Below, piece by piece: positions 51,218 through 62,680 of a DNA stretch of 64,000 nucleotides. The position numbers were made by a program, and so were the translations under genes. This DNA is from Coniochaeta sp. PMI_546. Lineage: Eukaryota; Ascomycota; Sordariomycetes; Coniochaetales; Coniochaetaceae. The stretch spans positions 558,001-622,000 of the forward strand of contig MU271157.1 of NCBI GenBank assembly GCA_021432605.1, in the 5' to 3' direction. The stretch's first letter is position 1, and each line of letters begins with the position of its first letter. The notes below the pieces were generated by a model that saw only the letters and a program-made list of their open reading frames with translations, did not search any database and had not been told where the DNA came from.

Positions 51218-52389
51218 ATGCTGTCTTCAATAAGAAATCCAATATTTTTCATAGCAACCGGAGCCGCTGTTCTATTGTTTATCTTCGTTTCACCCGTGTT
51301 TTACGGCCAACAATCATGCTGTGAGTTGAGTTACCTCGAGAACACCCGGCTGAAATCAACTAGTTGTCTAACGGACGACTACATAGTAGACGGAAGCTGT
51401 CTACCGCATCCTTCGGCTAAGGGTCAAGCACCCGCAAAGCCCCAAGGAGTGAAAACCAGGTATGGCCCCTTTACCGTTCCCGGGACGGACAACGATGGCG
51501 GCATGGCAGACTTCGAAAGCCACTTGTCCATGCCTTGCTCCGACTGCGTCATCACACACATCCGCGCAGACCTCGAGTATCCCGACGGTTCGTATGCGAA
51601 CGCGGGCACGGGCATGTGGCTTCATCACATGATCGTCTACAACCTCAACCGGACAGATACGACTTGCGGTCGCTGGCCTGAACGACTGTTTGCCTCTGGT
51701 AACGAGAGAACGGCTGCGGATCTGACTTTGAACGGGTATGCATGAACTTATCATATTGTTCCTGATTCGTCCTTTCATCTCTACCTCAGAGGAACGGAAG
51801 TGCGAAATACCTGCTGAAATTTCCCAGAACAATCGATTCCGGGTATTATGTCGGAGCTAACGATACATTCGGACTGCGCCTGGAGTTGATGAACGAGGTT
51901 TCGGAAGCACGGGATGCATTTCTGACCATCGAATGGGAGTATCTGCCCGCCGTACCGCGCGGCTTCAGACCTGTAACAATCGTCTGGCTCGACATTGCCG
52001 GCAACTGTGGCGGCTCCGATCTAACCCCTCCCAACAGTACGACGATGTTCAGCTTCGAGATGGAGGAGCCCTGGACAATCGGAGCGGGCTCTGCCGGGGA
52101 AGTAGTCTTGACGGCCGGCCACGTCCATGACGGCGGCGTCGATCTACAGCTTATCAGAAACGGAGAAGTAGCCTGCGACAGCGTCGCTGGATATGGAGAA
52201 TTCGCGGGCTATGTCGATACGAGGATGATGCATATCTCTTCGATGAGCGAGTGCTCGGGCCTCACGGTACAGGTGGGCGATAAGTGGTCTGTCAAGGCGA
52301 ACTATGACTTCGATAAGCACGAGCCGATGATGGAGGGATCAAATCCGGCTCCGGTAATGGGTATCGGAGTGTTGTATATCGCTGGGTGA
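51218..52389 (+). CDS. SURNod19-like membrane-anchored extracellular protein
   Basis: Model: exons 51218-51320, 51387-51735 and 51792-52389; 349 residues. The start ATG gives MLSSIRNPIFFIATGAAVLL, a signal peptide or signal anchor. The extracellular part begins with a Cys-containing segment, then TRYGPFTVPGTDNDGGMADF, MPCSDCVITHIRADLEYPDG, GTGMWLHHMIVYNL and later VLTAGHVHDGGVDLQLIRNG. The HH and HVHDGG motifs resemble the metal-binding histidines of the SURNod19 (stress up-regulated Nod 19) family, which has plant and fungal members of unknown function, and are loosely like copper type II monooxygenases (inference). The first intron has a strong GTGAGT donor and CTAAC branch point but is 66 nt with no stop, so retention would add 22 residues. 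Upstream in-frame ATGs (51119, 51161) would bury the hydrophobic segment. Confidence 0.68.
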
Positions 52390-52575
52390 TTCTATGGCTT
52401 TTGGGTAGAAAGCAGACATCACAGTTGGCATTATTGCAAAGATCACATTATTGCATGACCACTTCATTTCAACACCATTTTTATCTTTCACTATAGTTAC
52501 GTATTTTTGCGAATGGGTGAGGTGGATATCCGAACCCTCTACCCGGGATAGAAGCATCGCCGAAGCTACCTCCTA

Positions 52576-52603
52576 TACAGGATGCCATCGTTGCCCTGCG
52601 GAC
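52576..52603. repeat. 28-bp direct repeat, copy 1
   Basis: Identical over 28 bp to 52701-52728, starting TACAGGATGCCATCG. The copies are 125 bp apart, start to start. The 20 bp before each copy are also loosely similar (CGAAGC, TACC). Confidence 0.9.
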
Positions 52604-52700
52604 CGCTCTGAGTCGGACCCCCTGAACACCCGAAGTGTCCGTGATCTCCTCGATCACATGAATATGTAAAGACAGACGGACTTCACGCGAAGCCGTACCG

Positions 52701-52728
52701 TACAGGATGCCATCGTTGCCCTGCGGAC
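52701..52728. repeat. 28-bp direct repeat, copy 2
   Basis: Second copy of the repeat at 52576-52603; about 90 bp from the lgd1 stop codon. Confidence 0.9.
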
Positions 52729-52818
52729 AGGCGGTCCCAGCTGTGGTGGTGACTTGAACCTGACCCTTTCTCCACGCCCCGCGGCGCCAGTTTCCCTATC
52801 AGATTCCCCAGATCACCC

Positions 52819-54230
52819 TTAGATCTTCTCTCCCTCAAGAATAGGCTTGGCCTCTGCACTCCTCCACCAGCCACCCTCCGGACCAGGGAAGCTGAAGTGC
52901 TCCATGCTCTCCGGCTTCATCTCGACACTGTAACCTGGCTCCGTTGGTGTCTGGTAGTATCCATCCTTGATAACAGATGGATGCAAGAAGTGCTCGTGCA
53001 GATGATCAACATACTCCAGCACCGACAGCTTCCCGCTGACAACCACGTAGTCGATCGTGCTCAGGTGCTGTGTGTACTCGGGCAGTCCCACGCCACCCGA
53101 GTGGGGCACGATGGGCACATTGTACTTCTTCGCCATGAGAAGCACAGCCAGCACCTCGTTGACACCGCCCATCCGGCAGGCATCAATCTGGCACACGTCG
53201 ATGGCCCCGCTCATGAGCAGCTGCTTGAACACGACGCGGTTCTGGCACATCTCGCCAGTGGCGACGCCAATGCCATACGGCTTGAGCGCGTCACGCACCG
53301 CCTTGTGGCCCAGGATATCGTCCGGGCTGGTCGGCTCCTCGATGAACCACGGCCTGAACTCGGCCAGCTCCTTCATGTACTCGATCGCCTCGGGCACAGA
53401 CCAGACCTGGTTGGCGTCCACCATGAGCACATTGCCCTTGTCGTACCCGATGACATCTCTCGCGATCGTCAACCGTCTCCGGTCCTGCTCAACGCTAGAC
53501 CCGACCTTGAGCTTGAAGTGCCTGTACCCCTTGCTCAGAGTCTCCTGCAGCAGTCCCTTCATCTTGTCCTCCCCGTACCCCAACCAGCCCGCAGAAGTAG
53601 TATAGGCGGGCACGGCGCGGCTGTTCTCCGCGTCCTTGACGCGCTGCGCCTTGCCGGCCTCGCTCTCCTTGAGCATGGCCACAGCCTCTTCGGGGGTGAT
53701 AGCGTCGGTGATGTACCGGAAGTCGATGCAGCGCACGAACTCCTCCGGGGACATCTCGGCTACGATGCGCCAGACGGGCTTGCCGAGGACCTTGGCCCAG
53801 AGGTCCCATATGGCGTTGACGACGGCGCCGAGGGCGAGGTGGATGACGCCCTTCTCGGGGCCGATCCAGCGGAGCTGGGAGTCGTTGACGAGATAGCGCC
53901 AGGTCTTGCCCCAGTTCTCGGTGAGGGAGGAGAGGGTGTGGCCTTTGATGCGGTCGGCAACGTGGTTGATTGCTGCGCAGACGATATCGTTGCCGCGACC
54001 GATTGTGAAGGTCTAGATTGTGTCAGTCAGGAACTGAGAATTTGCGAGAAAGGAGGTTAGGGTGGCCTTACCATGCCATGGCCGTTGAACTCGGAGTCGG
54101 TCTGGAGAATGCAGTAGGCGGCGGAGTAGTCACCGGCGGCGTTCATGGCATCGGAGCCGGTCTTGTCGAGGGATGTGGGGAAGCGCACATCGCGCGTGGT
54201 CCAGCCGGTGATGGTGATCTCGGACGGCAT
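52819..54230 (-). CDS. lgd1: L-galactonate dehydratase
   Basis: Exons 54230-54072 and 54012-52819; 450 residues, the family length. Enolase-superfamily enzyme (mandelate racemase subgroup) removing water from L-galactonate to give 2-keto-3-deoxy-L-galactonate, the second step of fungal D-galacturonate (pectin) catabolism. The N-terminal capping domain starts EITITGWTTRDVRFPTSLDK, and the intron joins GHGM to TFTIGRGND. Catalytic features: FKLKVG with K220/K222, metal ligands D252 (VDANQVW), E279 (FIEEPTSPDD) and E307 (TGEMCQNR), and the D330/H357 pair (QIDACRMGG, IVPHSGG). All are intact. The C terminus ends PILEGEKI. The whole sequence follows the fungal Lgd1/GaaB pattern closely; L-fuconate dehydratase is the nearest alternative. 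The other pathway genes are not in the window. Confidence 0.94.
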
Positions 54231-55009
54231 AGTGAACTCTGTCTCGGGGTTATGTACTAGAGAGTGAGGGAAGGGATGCAATTGAGATGAGAAAGAGATG
54301 TATCATGAACACATCCGGCCACGGAATTCTCATGGACTTCTTCACACTTATAAGGGCACCGCTACTCAATACCCCACGATCTCCATTCTCCCCCCATGAG
54401 GGGCAATAGCTTGAGAAAGTGATGAATGAGGGGCAATATTCCGACTGGGTGGAGTCCAGTCGATTGCCCCTGGACGACAAGATGCGATGCTGGGACGGCT
54501 CCAGCGATGCTGATTGACGGATTAATTGGCCGTGGTCGGTAGTGGTTGGGGTCAGGCACCACCTTGCGATGGTGGGGCCAATTTTCCCGTCGGATCGATT
54601 CAATTTCCAGGCAGCCCAGGTTCCTCTGCAAGTTAGGTACTACACTATGTATGGCAGCCACAAGGGGAGCGACTCCGGAAGGACCGTTTGACTACATGGC
54701 TTACCCCGACTGGGGCTGAGAGAGGGTTCGAAATTCTTCCCTACTAGACTAGTGATAGACCATCACGGAGCAGAGATCTGAATTGGATTGATCTAGAGGA
54801 AAGTTGCTGGGGATAGAGGTATGAAGTACCGCCTGTGGCAGACCTCCAGGTGTAGAGAATCAGACGACACCGTACGACCCGACGGGCAATACGGGGAAAA
54901 CGCCTCGCTGAAGACGTCGAGCCTCGCAAATACCTGGTACTGCCCTGTACAAGAGATCTTCCGTAACCGTAGAAGCGCGGTAAACAAATACGCCTCGTAG
55001 CTCGAGCCC
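54231..55009. other. Promoter region of lgd1
   Basis: 779 bp with the lgd1 promoter and the 3' flank of the small membrane protein gene. Galacturonate-response elements could be expected here, but I cannot assign one with confidence. Confidence 0.45.
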
Positions 55010-55498
55010 CTATGCGCTCTTCAGAGACTGCAGCACAGCAGTCAAGAAGCAAAGCCAGCCCGGAAAGTCAACAAAGATGGACCTGATCGCGTGGACTCTC
55101 AACCATGTCTGTTGATATTTCCAGCTCTGTCCCTTGCCCTCATCCTCAATTATGGCCTTTATGAGCTTCGAGACCGTAGGAACAAATACGAAGTGCGCCA
55201 TCCCAAAGCCAGCCCCGATCGCGTACCATTCAGACGGATTTCCTGGCACCAGGTAGAGGTTGGCCGCCGCCGTTGCGATAGACAGACCGTAGAGAGAGAA
55301 GATGCAGGCCAGGCCTGGAGTAAGGAACGATTGCCAGTATAGTGGAAGGAGCACGCTGCCTTTTGCACGGTTCGCGGGGACAATGAAGTTGTTGAAGAAA
55401 AGATACTGGTCTACGCAGTACCAAAGGGAGAAGGATGATGAGAGCAGCGGTGCTAGTCTCAGGAGCGTCAGGGGATCGAAATATTGTGTGGATGCCAT
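55010..55498 (-). CDS. Small four-helix integral membrane protein
   Basis: Single exon, 162 residues, starting MASTQYFDPLTLLRLAPLLS (first ATG). Four likely membrane segments: about 13-37 (LLSSSFSLWYCVDQYLFFNNF), 50-78 (YWQSFLTPGLACIFSLYGLS), 88-108 (WYAIGAGFGMAHFVFVPTVS) and 138-158 (SIFVDFPGWLCFLTAVLQSL). The pattern of a small protein with FNNFIVPANRA after the first helix resembles fungal integral membrane proteins of the DUF1772/anthrone-oxygenase-like kind, but I cannot confirm this by eye. No function assigned. It is divergent from the ETF-QO gene. Confidence 0.75.
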   Translation of the reverse strand: MASTQYFDPLTLLRLAPLLSSSFSLWYCVDQYLFFNNFIVPANRAKGSVLLPLYWQSFLTPGLACIFSLYGLSIATAAANLYLVPGNPSEWYAIGAGFGMAHFVFVPTVSKLIKAIIEDEGKGQSWKYQQTWLRVHAIRSIFVDFPGWLCFLTAVLQSLKSA

Positions 55499-56152
55499 CG
55501 CAGTTAATTTTCTATAATGAAAAAACGATGTCCAACCGAGGTGATGGCAATAGGTCATGCGAGTGCACGAATACCTGAAGTTTACGACGCTTCGCGAGGG
55601 GACGCAGATATTCTGAGCGAAATCGTCGGCGATAACCGAAGGCCATTTCACGGGATGATCGGATCTTTCCAGACCACTTGCGGCTCATCCATCTTGCATA
55701 GAAGCCATGAGCCAGCGCACGCAATATCGACCTATCAACTGGAATCAACAAACAAATAGCACAGTACAGGTTGTATAAAGTAAGGTATACCTTATAAAGC
55801 TCCTCTTGCTGAACCTGACGGCCATATGGAGAGAGCCAATCTTGACCGCGGTAGGGCGGCTAGCTTCGGCTACAGACACAGGGTTAAGCTTACCCCGGAT
55901 TCGGCCGGCCTTTCAAATGTCATGCATTTCATTCGATGACGTCCCTCTCTGGCCTCCACTCTCCATCATAAGATGGATATCCTCCACTTCTCCACACCGA
56001 GGCGAAAATAAACCACTCGAAAGTGACTCTACGAGCAGCAAGAGCGGTCAATTGGTTCTCATTTCGTCTTCGGGTCCGTCCTCTGTTCTCAGCATCCAAG
56101 TCTCCAGATCGAAAGCTCGGAAGATATGTCGATATAGCCCTCACATTGCACC
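55499..56152. promoter_or_regulatory. Divergent promoter with TATA-like elements
   Basis: 654 bp between the start codons of the membrane protein (-) and ETF-QO (+). Two TATAAAG words occur at about 55773-55779 and 55794-55799, flanking a perfect 14-bp palindrome (TAAGGTATACCTTA, 55781-55794). Their use as promoter elements is inference. Confidence 0.4.
55781..55794. repeat. Perfect 14-bp palindrome
   Basis: TAAGGTATACCTTA equals its own reverse complement and lies between two TATAAAG words in the divergent promoter. Could be a binding site for a dimeric regulator. Confidence 0.5.
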
Positions 56153-58136
56153 ATGTCTGCCCCAGTACGCCTGACGACATCGTGCCTCGGTCGACGGGCG
56201 ACCGCGACCACTAGCACGCGGTTACAGTCTCGAGGCTACCGGAGCATAACCGGACCGTCATCCAGGTTACGACAGACCGAAAACTCCAGGAGAACAGGAG
56301 TCGCTAGCCGAACCACCCCATCGATATCACCCTTCTTCCAGCTTCGCACCCTCTCCTCCACCCCGCGCCGCCTCTTCGCTGACGTCGACGACACCTTTGA
56401 CCCCGCCTCCATCGAGCGCGAGAGCGACCAGGTGGACGTCTGCATCGTCGGCGGCGGGCCGGCCGGTCTGTCAGCCGCCATCCGCCTGAAGCAGCTCGCC
56501 AATGAGGCCGGCAACGAGGACTTCCGCGTCCTCCTGCTCGAGAAAGCCGGCGAGATCGGCGCGCACATCTTGTCCGGGGCTGTCATCCAGCCCAATGCCG
56601 TCGAGGAATTATTTCCCGACTGGCTTGCCGAGGACAATGCCAGTCGCTTCACGGGCGCCACGCCCGCCGGCGGGGACAGCATGCGCTTCCTGACGAAGAA
56701 GATGGCGATACCCCTGCCTGCGCCGCCACAGATGCATAATCATGGCAATTATATAGTCAGTCTGAGCGAATTCACCAAGTGGCTCGGCGAGCGGGCGGAA
56801 GAGGTTGGTGTAGAGGTCTACCCCGGCTTCGCGGCAAGCGAGGTGCTGTACAAGAGCGACGGCAGCGTGTTGGGCGTTGCAACGAATGACCTCGGCATTG
56901 CGCGGAGCGGGAAGCCCAAGGATACGTTTGAGCGCGGCATGGAATTCCATGCGAGGGTGACGCTGTTTGCTGAAGGGTGCCACGGTAGCTTGAGTAAGCA
57001 GGTGATCAAGAAGTTCGATCTGCGGAGCGAGAGCGCCCCGCAGACGTACGGGTTGGGTATTAAGGAGGTTTGGGAGGTCCAGCCGGAGAAGTTCAAGAAG
57101 GGCGAGATTGTGCACTCGATGGGGTATCCTCTGCCGTATGATACGTACGGCGGAGGATGGATGTACCACTTCGGAGACAATCTGGTTAGTGTTGGGCTGG
57201 TTGTTGCGCTCGACTATTCGAACCCCTGGCTGTCACCTTACGGCGAGTTTCAGAAACTCAAGCAGCACCCGCTGTACAAGAACGTTCTGGAAGGTGGAAA
57301 GTGTATCTCCTACGGTGCGAGGGCGCTTATTGAGGGCGGCTTCCAGTCTATTCCCAAGGTGGCCTTCCCAGGAGGTGCTTTGATTGGTGACACGGCCGGA
57401 TTCGTCAACGTCCCCAAGATCAAGGGAACACATAATGCCATGAAATCCGGCATGCTCGCAGCCGAAGCAGCATGGCAAGCACTCAAAGACGGCAACGACG
57501 GCTCCGTCTTCCTCTACGATTACGAAGATTCACTTAGGAAATCCTGGATCTGGAAGGAGCTTAAGGAAGTGCGTAACATGCGGCCGTCCTTCCACTCCCC
57601 TCTCGGTCTCTACGGCGGCGTTGCCTACTCCGGGTTGGAGGCTTTCCTCTTCAAGGGCCGGGTACCCTGGACGCTGAAGAACAAGATCCCGGACCACGCG
57701 TCGACGAAACCGGCCGACCAGTGCAAGAAGATCGAGTACGAGAAGCCAGACAACAAGATCAGCTTCGACATCCTTACCAGTGTGTCACGGACGGGCACCA
57801 ACCACGAGGAAGACCAGCCTGTGCATCTTCAGGTCAAAGACTGGGATAAACATACTGAGGAGACGTATCCTGACTTTAAGGGGTTGGAGAATAGGTTCTG
57901 TCCGGCCGGGGTGTATGAGTACGTTGAGGACGCGTCTAAACCTCAGGGAGTGCGGTTCCAGATCAACGCTCAAAAGTAAGTTTTCTTGCGTGTCCTGTAC
58001 CGCCCTGATAGCCAGTACTGACGTCTGCTGAACCAGTTGCATCCACTGCAAGACTTGCGACATTAAGGCTCCGAAGCAGGATATCAACTGGCAAGTGCCT
58101 CAAGGCGGAGAGGGGCCCAAGTATTACATGACTTAG
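56153..58136 (+). CDS. CIR2: Electron-transfer flavoprotein:ubiquinone oxidoreductase
   Basis: Exons 56153-57975 and 58037-58136; 640 residues. Inner mitochondrial membrane enzyme passing electrons from ETF (fatty acid and amino acid oxidation) to ubiquinone. The N-terminal 75 residues are Arg/Ser/Thr-rich with few acids, a typical mitochondrial presequence. FAD-binding motif [35 protein letters not shown] and [20 protein letters not shown] follow; the quinone region includes [10 protein letters not shown] and [20 protein letters not shown]. The 4Fe-4S cluster ligands are C583 in RFCPAG and C609, C612, C615 in NCIHCKTC; the intron falls just before the last three, and the second exon ends KYYMT. 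Confidence 0.96.
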
Positions 58137-61100
58137 GGAGTGTCCCAACGACTGGAGAGGTTCGTTTGTAGGCTAGTAACTATCTGTACATACACGCATG
58201 CCTATCTTAGATTGGGGGTTTCCGGACCCGACAACTTGGGGCGAATGTCTCGTGACCAGACTTCGGCTCTTTATAAGCTTCCAACACCCCAGGCGGACTG
58301 CATAAAACTTGGCTTACTTTCCTTCCACCTTTCACTTCAATCTCCTTCCGCCCTCTCACTCACATCGCACAATAGAGACGCTCCGTCCCCGACGCGTACG
58401 GCCTTCGTTATTTTCACGTCATGCTTAATGGAACGCCTTCATTTAGTATTTCTGTCTCTTTCTTGTGGCAGGCTACCTACATCTATCTCCCCAGTTTGAT
58501 CTGATATCCAGCTACTGAGGCTACGACCGGATGCAAGTTGAGACCTTCCCATCGGGAGGCCACCACGAACACGAAGCCGCGTACGCTCCGTCGCGTGGAC
58601 GCGCTAACACGCATTCCGCGCTACCAACCAATTGGCATGTGTTACGAGATTGACAGTTACACAGAGAACTGTTTCTGGAGAGACGGAAGACACGTGTAGC
58701 TGCACGCCGTTGCCGTGCCCTTAGCTGCAATCCCACCACCCCCTTAGCTGAAAGCATAATCCCGACAGTTTTAGCGCCTTTATGCAACCGTCCCTGTGCC
58801 GCTGCCACCCAGCAACGGGCATGTGAAGGGCTGGACTGCAAACGCTCTGGTGCCAGGGCCATACCAACGAAGCCGCGTCCGTTTGAAAACTCTCAAATGA
58901 GGGTGGTTGATGGCCGACGCTCTACTTGCGGGCACTTGCTCGTCTACACGTAGAAGTCCCTGCACTAGGTTTTGTCCGCATTCTAAATAATTCAGTATCA
59001 CTTTGCCTTTTTGCGGATTGTGGGAATTTGGGAAAAGCATGGAAACAGTGTGAGTCATTTGCGAGGCTGGGGTGGGGAGATAACACGGACAGGGATGGAT
59101 CGGTGATGCAACTCTGGGGCGTCTTGGTGTGCGGAACAAGTACCGATACCTCGTACGAATGCCGCCAAAAAAGGGAGAGCTTACAGCCGTGCGCGCTCGA
59201 GCCCACCTCACGACCCCTGAGATGTCGCGAGGCTGCAGAGGTAACAATTAGTATTCCGCGTATTCCGCGTGTTTTGTGCATGCTACCTCTTGTGTTTGAG
59301 GCCATAATGAAGATTGCAGGACGGGAGTCGGGCTGTCGAAGTGAGACCCACGCAATCTTGGTTTGTGTGATGTTGATGTCAGCTTAATGTGAAGTGTGAG
59401 GCCTTCCATGCATGGACTCCGAACTGTGCGCTTGGCTCATCCAGGTGCGCGAGAAGCGAAAATTTGCTCGCTTCAGAGCCTGGGACGGAGAGCCCCCTGA
59501 GATGGTGAGCGAAGTAGACAGGTCGCGATAATAAGTGTTGGACATCAGAGGATAGGACACGAGAGCGATCGTCGACGTAGCATGATAAGGCCTGACGGTT
59601 ATCATGAAGAACCATAAGCGTCGCTAGACTGTAAACTTTCTGAGCTCCCCTGGCTCGTACCGCGTAAGGTTGCATGATCGATGTCCTCGAGCTGATGGAT
59701 GGACAAAACGCGGCTATGGCGAATGTCAAGGCACCACGATTCAAGGATCGTAACCATGTCCTGTTCTCGCCAGGTACCATCTGTTAGTTCAAAAGACTAT
59801 GATCACGGGTAGTTCAAGGACAACTTCCTCGAGCTGGAAGCGCCTGCGAACACCTTGAGACAGGTGTTCTCTCCAACACCTTTTCCAGTAGGAACTCCCT
59901 CAGCAACCTCCTTCGTCTACTACCTACGCTGCCGGTGTTTGCTGCACTCCGGTAAAGCGGGCAAAATTGCATCACGACGGCACCTGCAAACACGAGATGT
60001 CCCGATTATCATGACATTGTCGGCCTGGTAGGTGACTGAAAAGGACTGCTGATCTCGAATCTGATATCTCAAATTAGGTGTCAAACACAGAAGATGATGG
60101 ATGATTCAACCGAAATGATCAGCAAAGGAAGCAGAAGCAGGAGGGGTCATGATTTTCGTGCAAAGAGGGACACTCGTCCCGGTGCGCAGTGCCGAGATGA
60201 TACAGAGCAATAAAGGATGAGTCCGCCGGTCGAAAACCAGATGCAGATGAAGCGAGCCGGGAAGGAATATATATGCGAACCCCAAGACTTGAATGGTCGT
60301 AGAAGAGCACCATCAGTATTGAAAGATGGAAATTAGGAAGTGATTACGACCAGCTTCGGTCGCAGAAATAAATGCATTCATCGAGGAGAAAATGTAGACC
60401 GCCGTGTGCTACCAGATTTTGAAGTGTGTTGCTCGGACCCTCAACCAGCCTTTGGCTGGAAGCTTGACTTCAGATTGAAATGCAATTTGGCTTTGACAAG
60501 TACCGGTACTTTGGCCCGGCTTGTGTGAGACGGCTCGGATTCAGAAGAGGAGGCAAACACGAAGCAAGGAAAGGGGGGTCCAAAAGTGAATTTCTGCCAA
60601 AGTATGGCGTCTCATTGGCTGCAGGAGGGTGCTAGTGCGTCTTCCGAAACCAGGAAGCCCCAGGATTCGTCGCCACTTTTAGCGTGGTTGCCTCAGGCCT
60701 TCCACTATTGAGTCTCCGCTGCCAAAGTATAAGAAGAGCTGCCTCCCCTCCTCCGCCTGTTTCGAGATTCTCGCGCGAAATCCCGACCGGCCCCTACGTA
60801 TCCGTTACATCTTACGTCGGCCACACTTTAATCCGTCACCACAACCACATATCCCTGCTCCTCAATCATCCTCCACATCACCACGTCAGATCAACATCAT
60901 TGCACGTTGACCTGACCCATCCGGATTAGAGTTTTCTCTGCGTTGTGTGTGTGCGCAACTTTCATTTAATATTCAAATCGGTCGCTGCGTGCGCCGGAGA
61001 TCGTCCTACCCGAAACGAAGCATCATCTTGGCTTGGGTAAATTCCCATCACGACGACTTCATTTCGACGAGTTTCGGCTTCTCCGCGTCGACCGCTGACG

Positions 61101-61730
61101 ATTTCGATCAGTCTGTTGGCTGGAAATACATAGAGTTCCGTCACTTGCGCACAGGTCATAGTGTGTTGCTGCCGGACGTTGCCAGAGGCATTCACTTGTC
61201 GAACTAAGGACCATCTCGGCCTTCGATCATCTGGTTTTCGTTCGATATCTATCTCATCTATCCCGTCTCCGTGTCGAAAGACCTCAGGCGTACTTGCAGT
61301 TGTTGGGCAGTTGCTGTAGGGGAGACATTCACTTGTTTATCTCCACAACTTGGTAGGTTACTGCTCATTTACATCACGTGGAGTGCCAGCAGCCCAGCGT
61401 CCCCTCACTGCCAAGTCACCTAAATATCACATTCAAGACAAGAAGTTGGCGCATACACTTCACTTGCGCTCGACCATTGTCTGTCCATCTCATTTTTCTC
61501 GGTCTGCCTGCATGTAACTATTTATAAACCCATTCAACACGCCGAAACCTTTACCTGCGACACCGAACCTTGCCCATCTCTGTTGCACCCCCGAACTTCT
61601 GATTTACCACGATCTTCTTATTTTCGAACGACCAGGTTTCTAACAATCGTTTTGCATTTGCAGATCTGCTCAGTCGAATCTCCGCTTTCAGCAAAGTTTC
61701 GGCTTGCTGTTTCGCTGTCACGTTTCCAAG
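58137..61730. other. Large intergenic region upstream of TBP
   Basis: 3.6 kb without a supported gene. The last 1.1 kb (60650-61730) is rich in pyrimidine stretches and start-like contexts and is probably the promoter and long leader of the TBP gene, perhaps with a leader intron I could not fix. Contains the 9-bp tandem repeat at 59252-59269. Confidence 0.5.
59252..59269. repeat. Two-copy 9-bp tandem repeat
   Basis: TATTCCGCG repeated twice without interruption. Confidence 0.7.
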
Positions 61731-62680
61731 ATGGAAGCCATCCAGACCCATCCCTCCAACGCGGCGCAGGCTAAGGCCTTCACTGCACCCGGTTCTTTGT
61801 CGTTTCCCGGCGCGGCTGGTGAGCTCACACCTCCGTCCACGGCCAACGACAAGGCGCCTGCAATGAACGGCGGTCATCTGCTTGAGGCTCAAGCCCAGAA
61901 CGGCACTGGGGTGACTCCCGCGACTCCAGCTGCGACACCTGCTGCCACGCAGGGAGGAAGTGGTCTGACTCCAACCTTGCAGTGAGTATTCGTTCGCACA
62001 TCTGGGTTCTCCAGTTCGTGTTGCTGACCTCATATGTCAAGGAACATCGTCGCCACGGTGAACTTGGATTGCCGTTTGGATCTCAAGACGATTGCCCTGC
62101 ATGCGAGGAACGCCGAGTACAATCCAAAGGTACTGCTAGCTGTCTGAGGTCTACTTCTTGGCAGCTATGGCTAACAAGGACACTACTCTTAGCGTTTTGC
62201 GGCTGTTATCATGCGCATTCGCGAGCCCAAGACCACCGCACTCATCTTCGCCTCCGGCAAGATGGTCGTGACTGGCGCGAAAAGCGAGGATGACTCGAAG
62301 CTCGCATCGCGCAAGTATGCTCGCATTATTCAGAAGCTCGGCTTCAATGCGAAGTTCACGGACTTCAAGATCCAGAACATTGTCGGCAGCTGCGACATCA
62401 AGTTTCCCATTCGTCTCGAGGGCCTGGCATCGAAGCATCACAACTTCAGCTCTTATGAACCCGAGCTGTTCCCTGGTCTCATCTACCGCATGATCAAACC
62501 CAAGATCGTGCTTCTGATCTTTGTCAGCGGTAAGATTGTCCTCACCGGCGCAAAGGTCCGCGAGGAGATCTACCAGGCCTTCGAGATGATCTATCCCGTG
62601 CTTCAGGGTTCGTTGCCATCGCTCTTCTCACTTAGTACCTTTGATATACTAACTCAGCTCTAGACTTCCGCAAGATGTAA
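61731..62680 (+). CDS. SPT15: TATA-binding protein
   Basis: Exons 61731-61981, 62042-62129, 62193-62607 and 62664-62680; 256 residues. General transcription factor at the core of TFIID, SAGA-dependent, Pol I and Pol III initiation. The N-terminal 80 residues are a variable Ala/Pro/Thr-rich region ending TPTLQ. The saddle has two direct repeats: the first from [20 protein letters not shown] through [20 protein letters not shown] to [11 protein letters not shown]; the second from [20 protein letters not shown] through [20 protein letters not shown] to [15 protein letters not shown]-intercalating phenylalanines (AALIF-type and FVSG) are in place. The last exon carries only DFRKM after a split codon; its GTTCGT donor is weak but the CTAAC branch point and TAG acceptor are clear. 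Confidence 0.98.

Larger units (their letters stand above)
52390..52818. other. Intergenic region between convergent genes
   Basis: 3' flanks of the SURNod19-like gene (+) and lgd1 (-). It holds a perfect 28-bp direct repeat (52576-52603 and 52701-52728) and no gene. Confidence 0.55.

Noticed and set aside
52897-54060. 387-codon open frame antisense to lgd1
   Set aside because: Crosses the lgd1 intron and has no recognisable domain; the sense strand encodes an intact enolase-superfamily enzyme.
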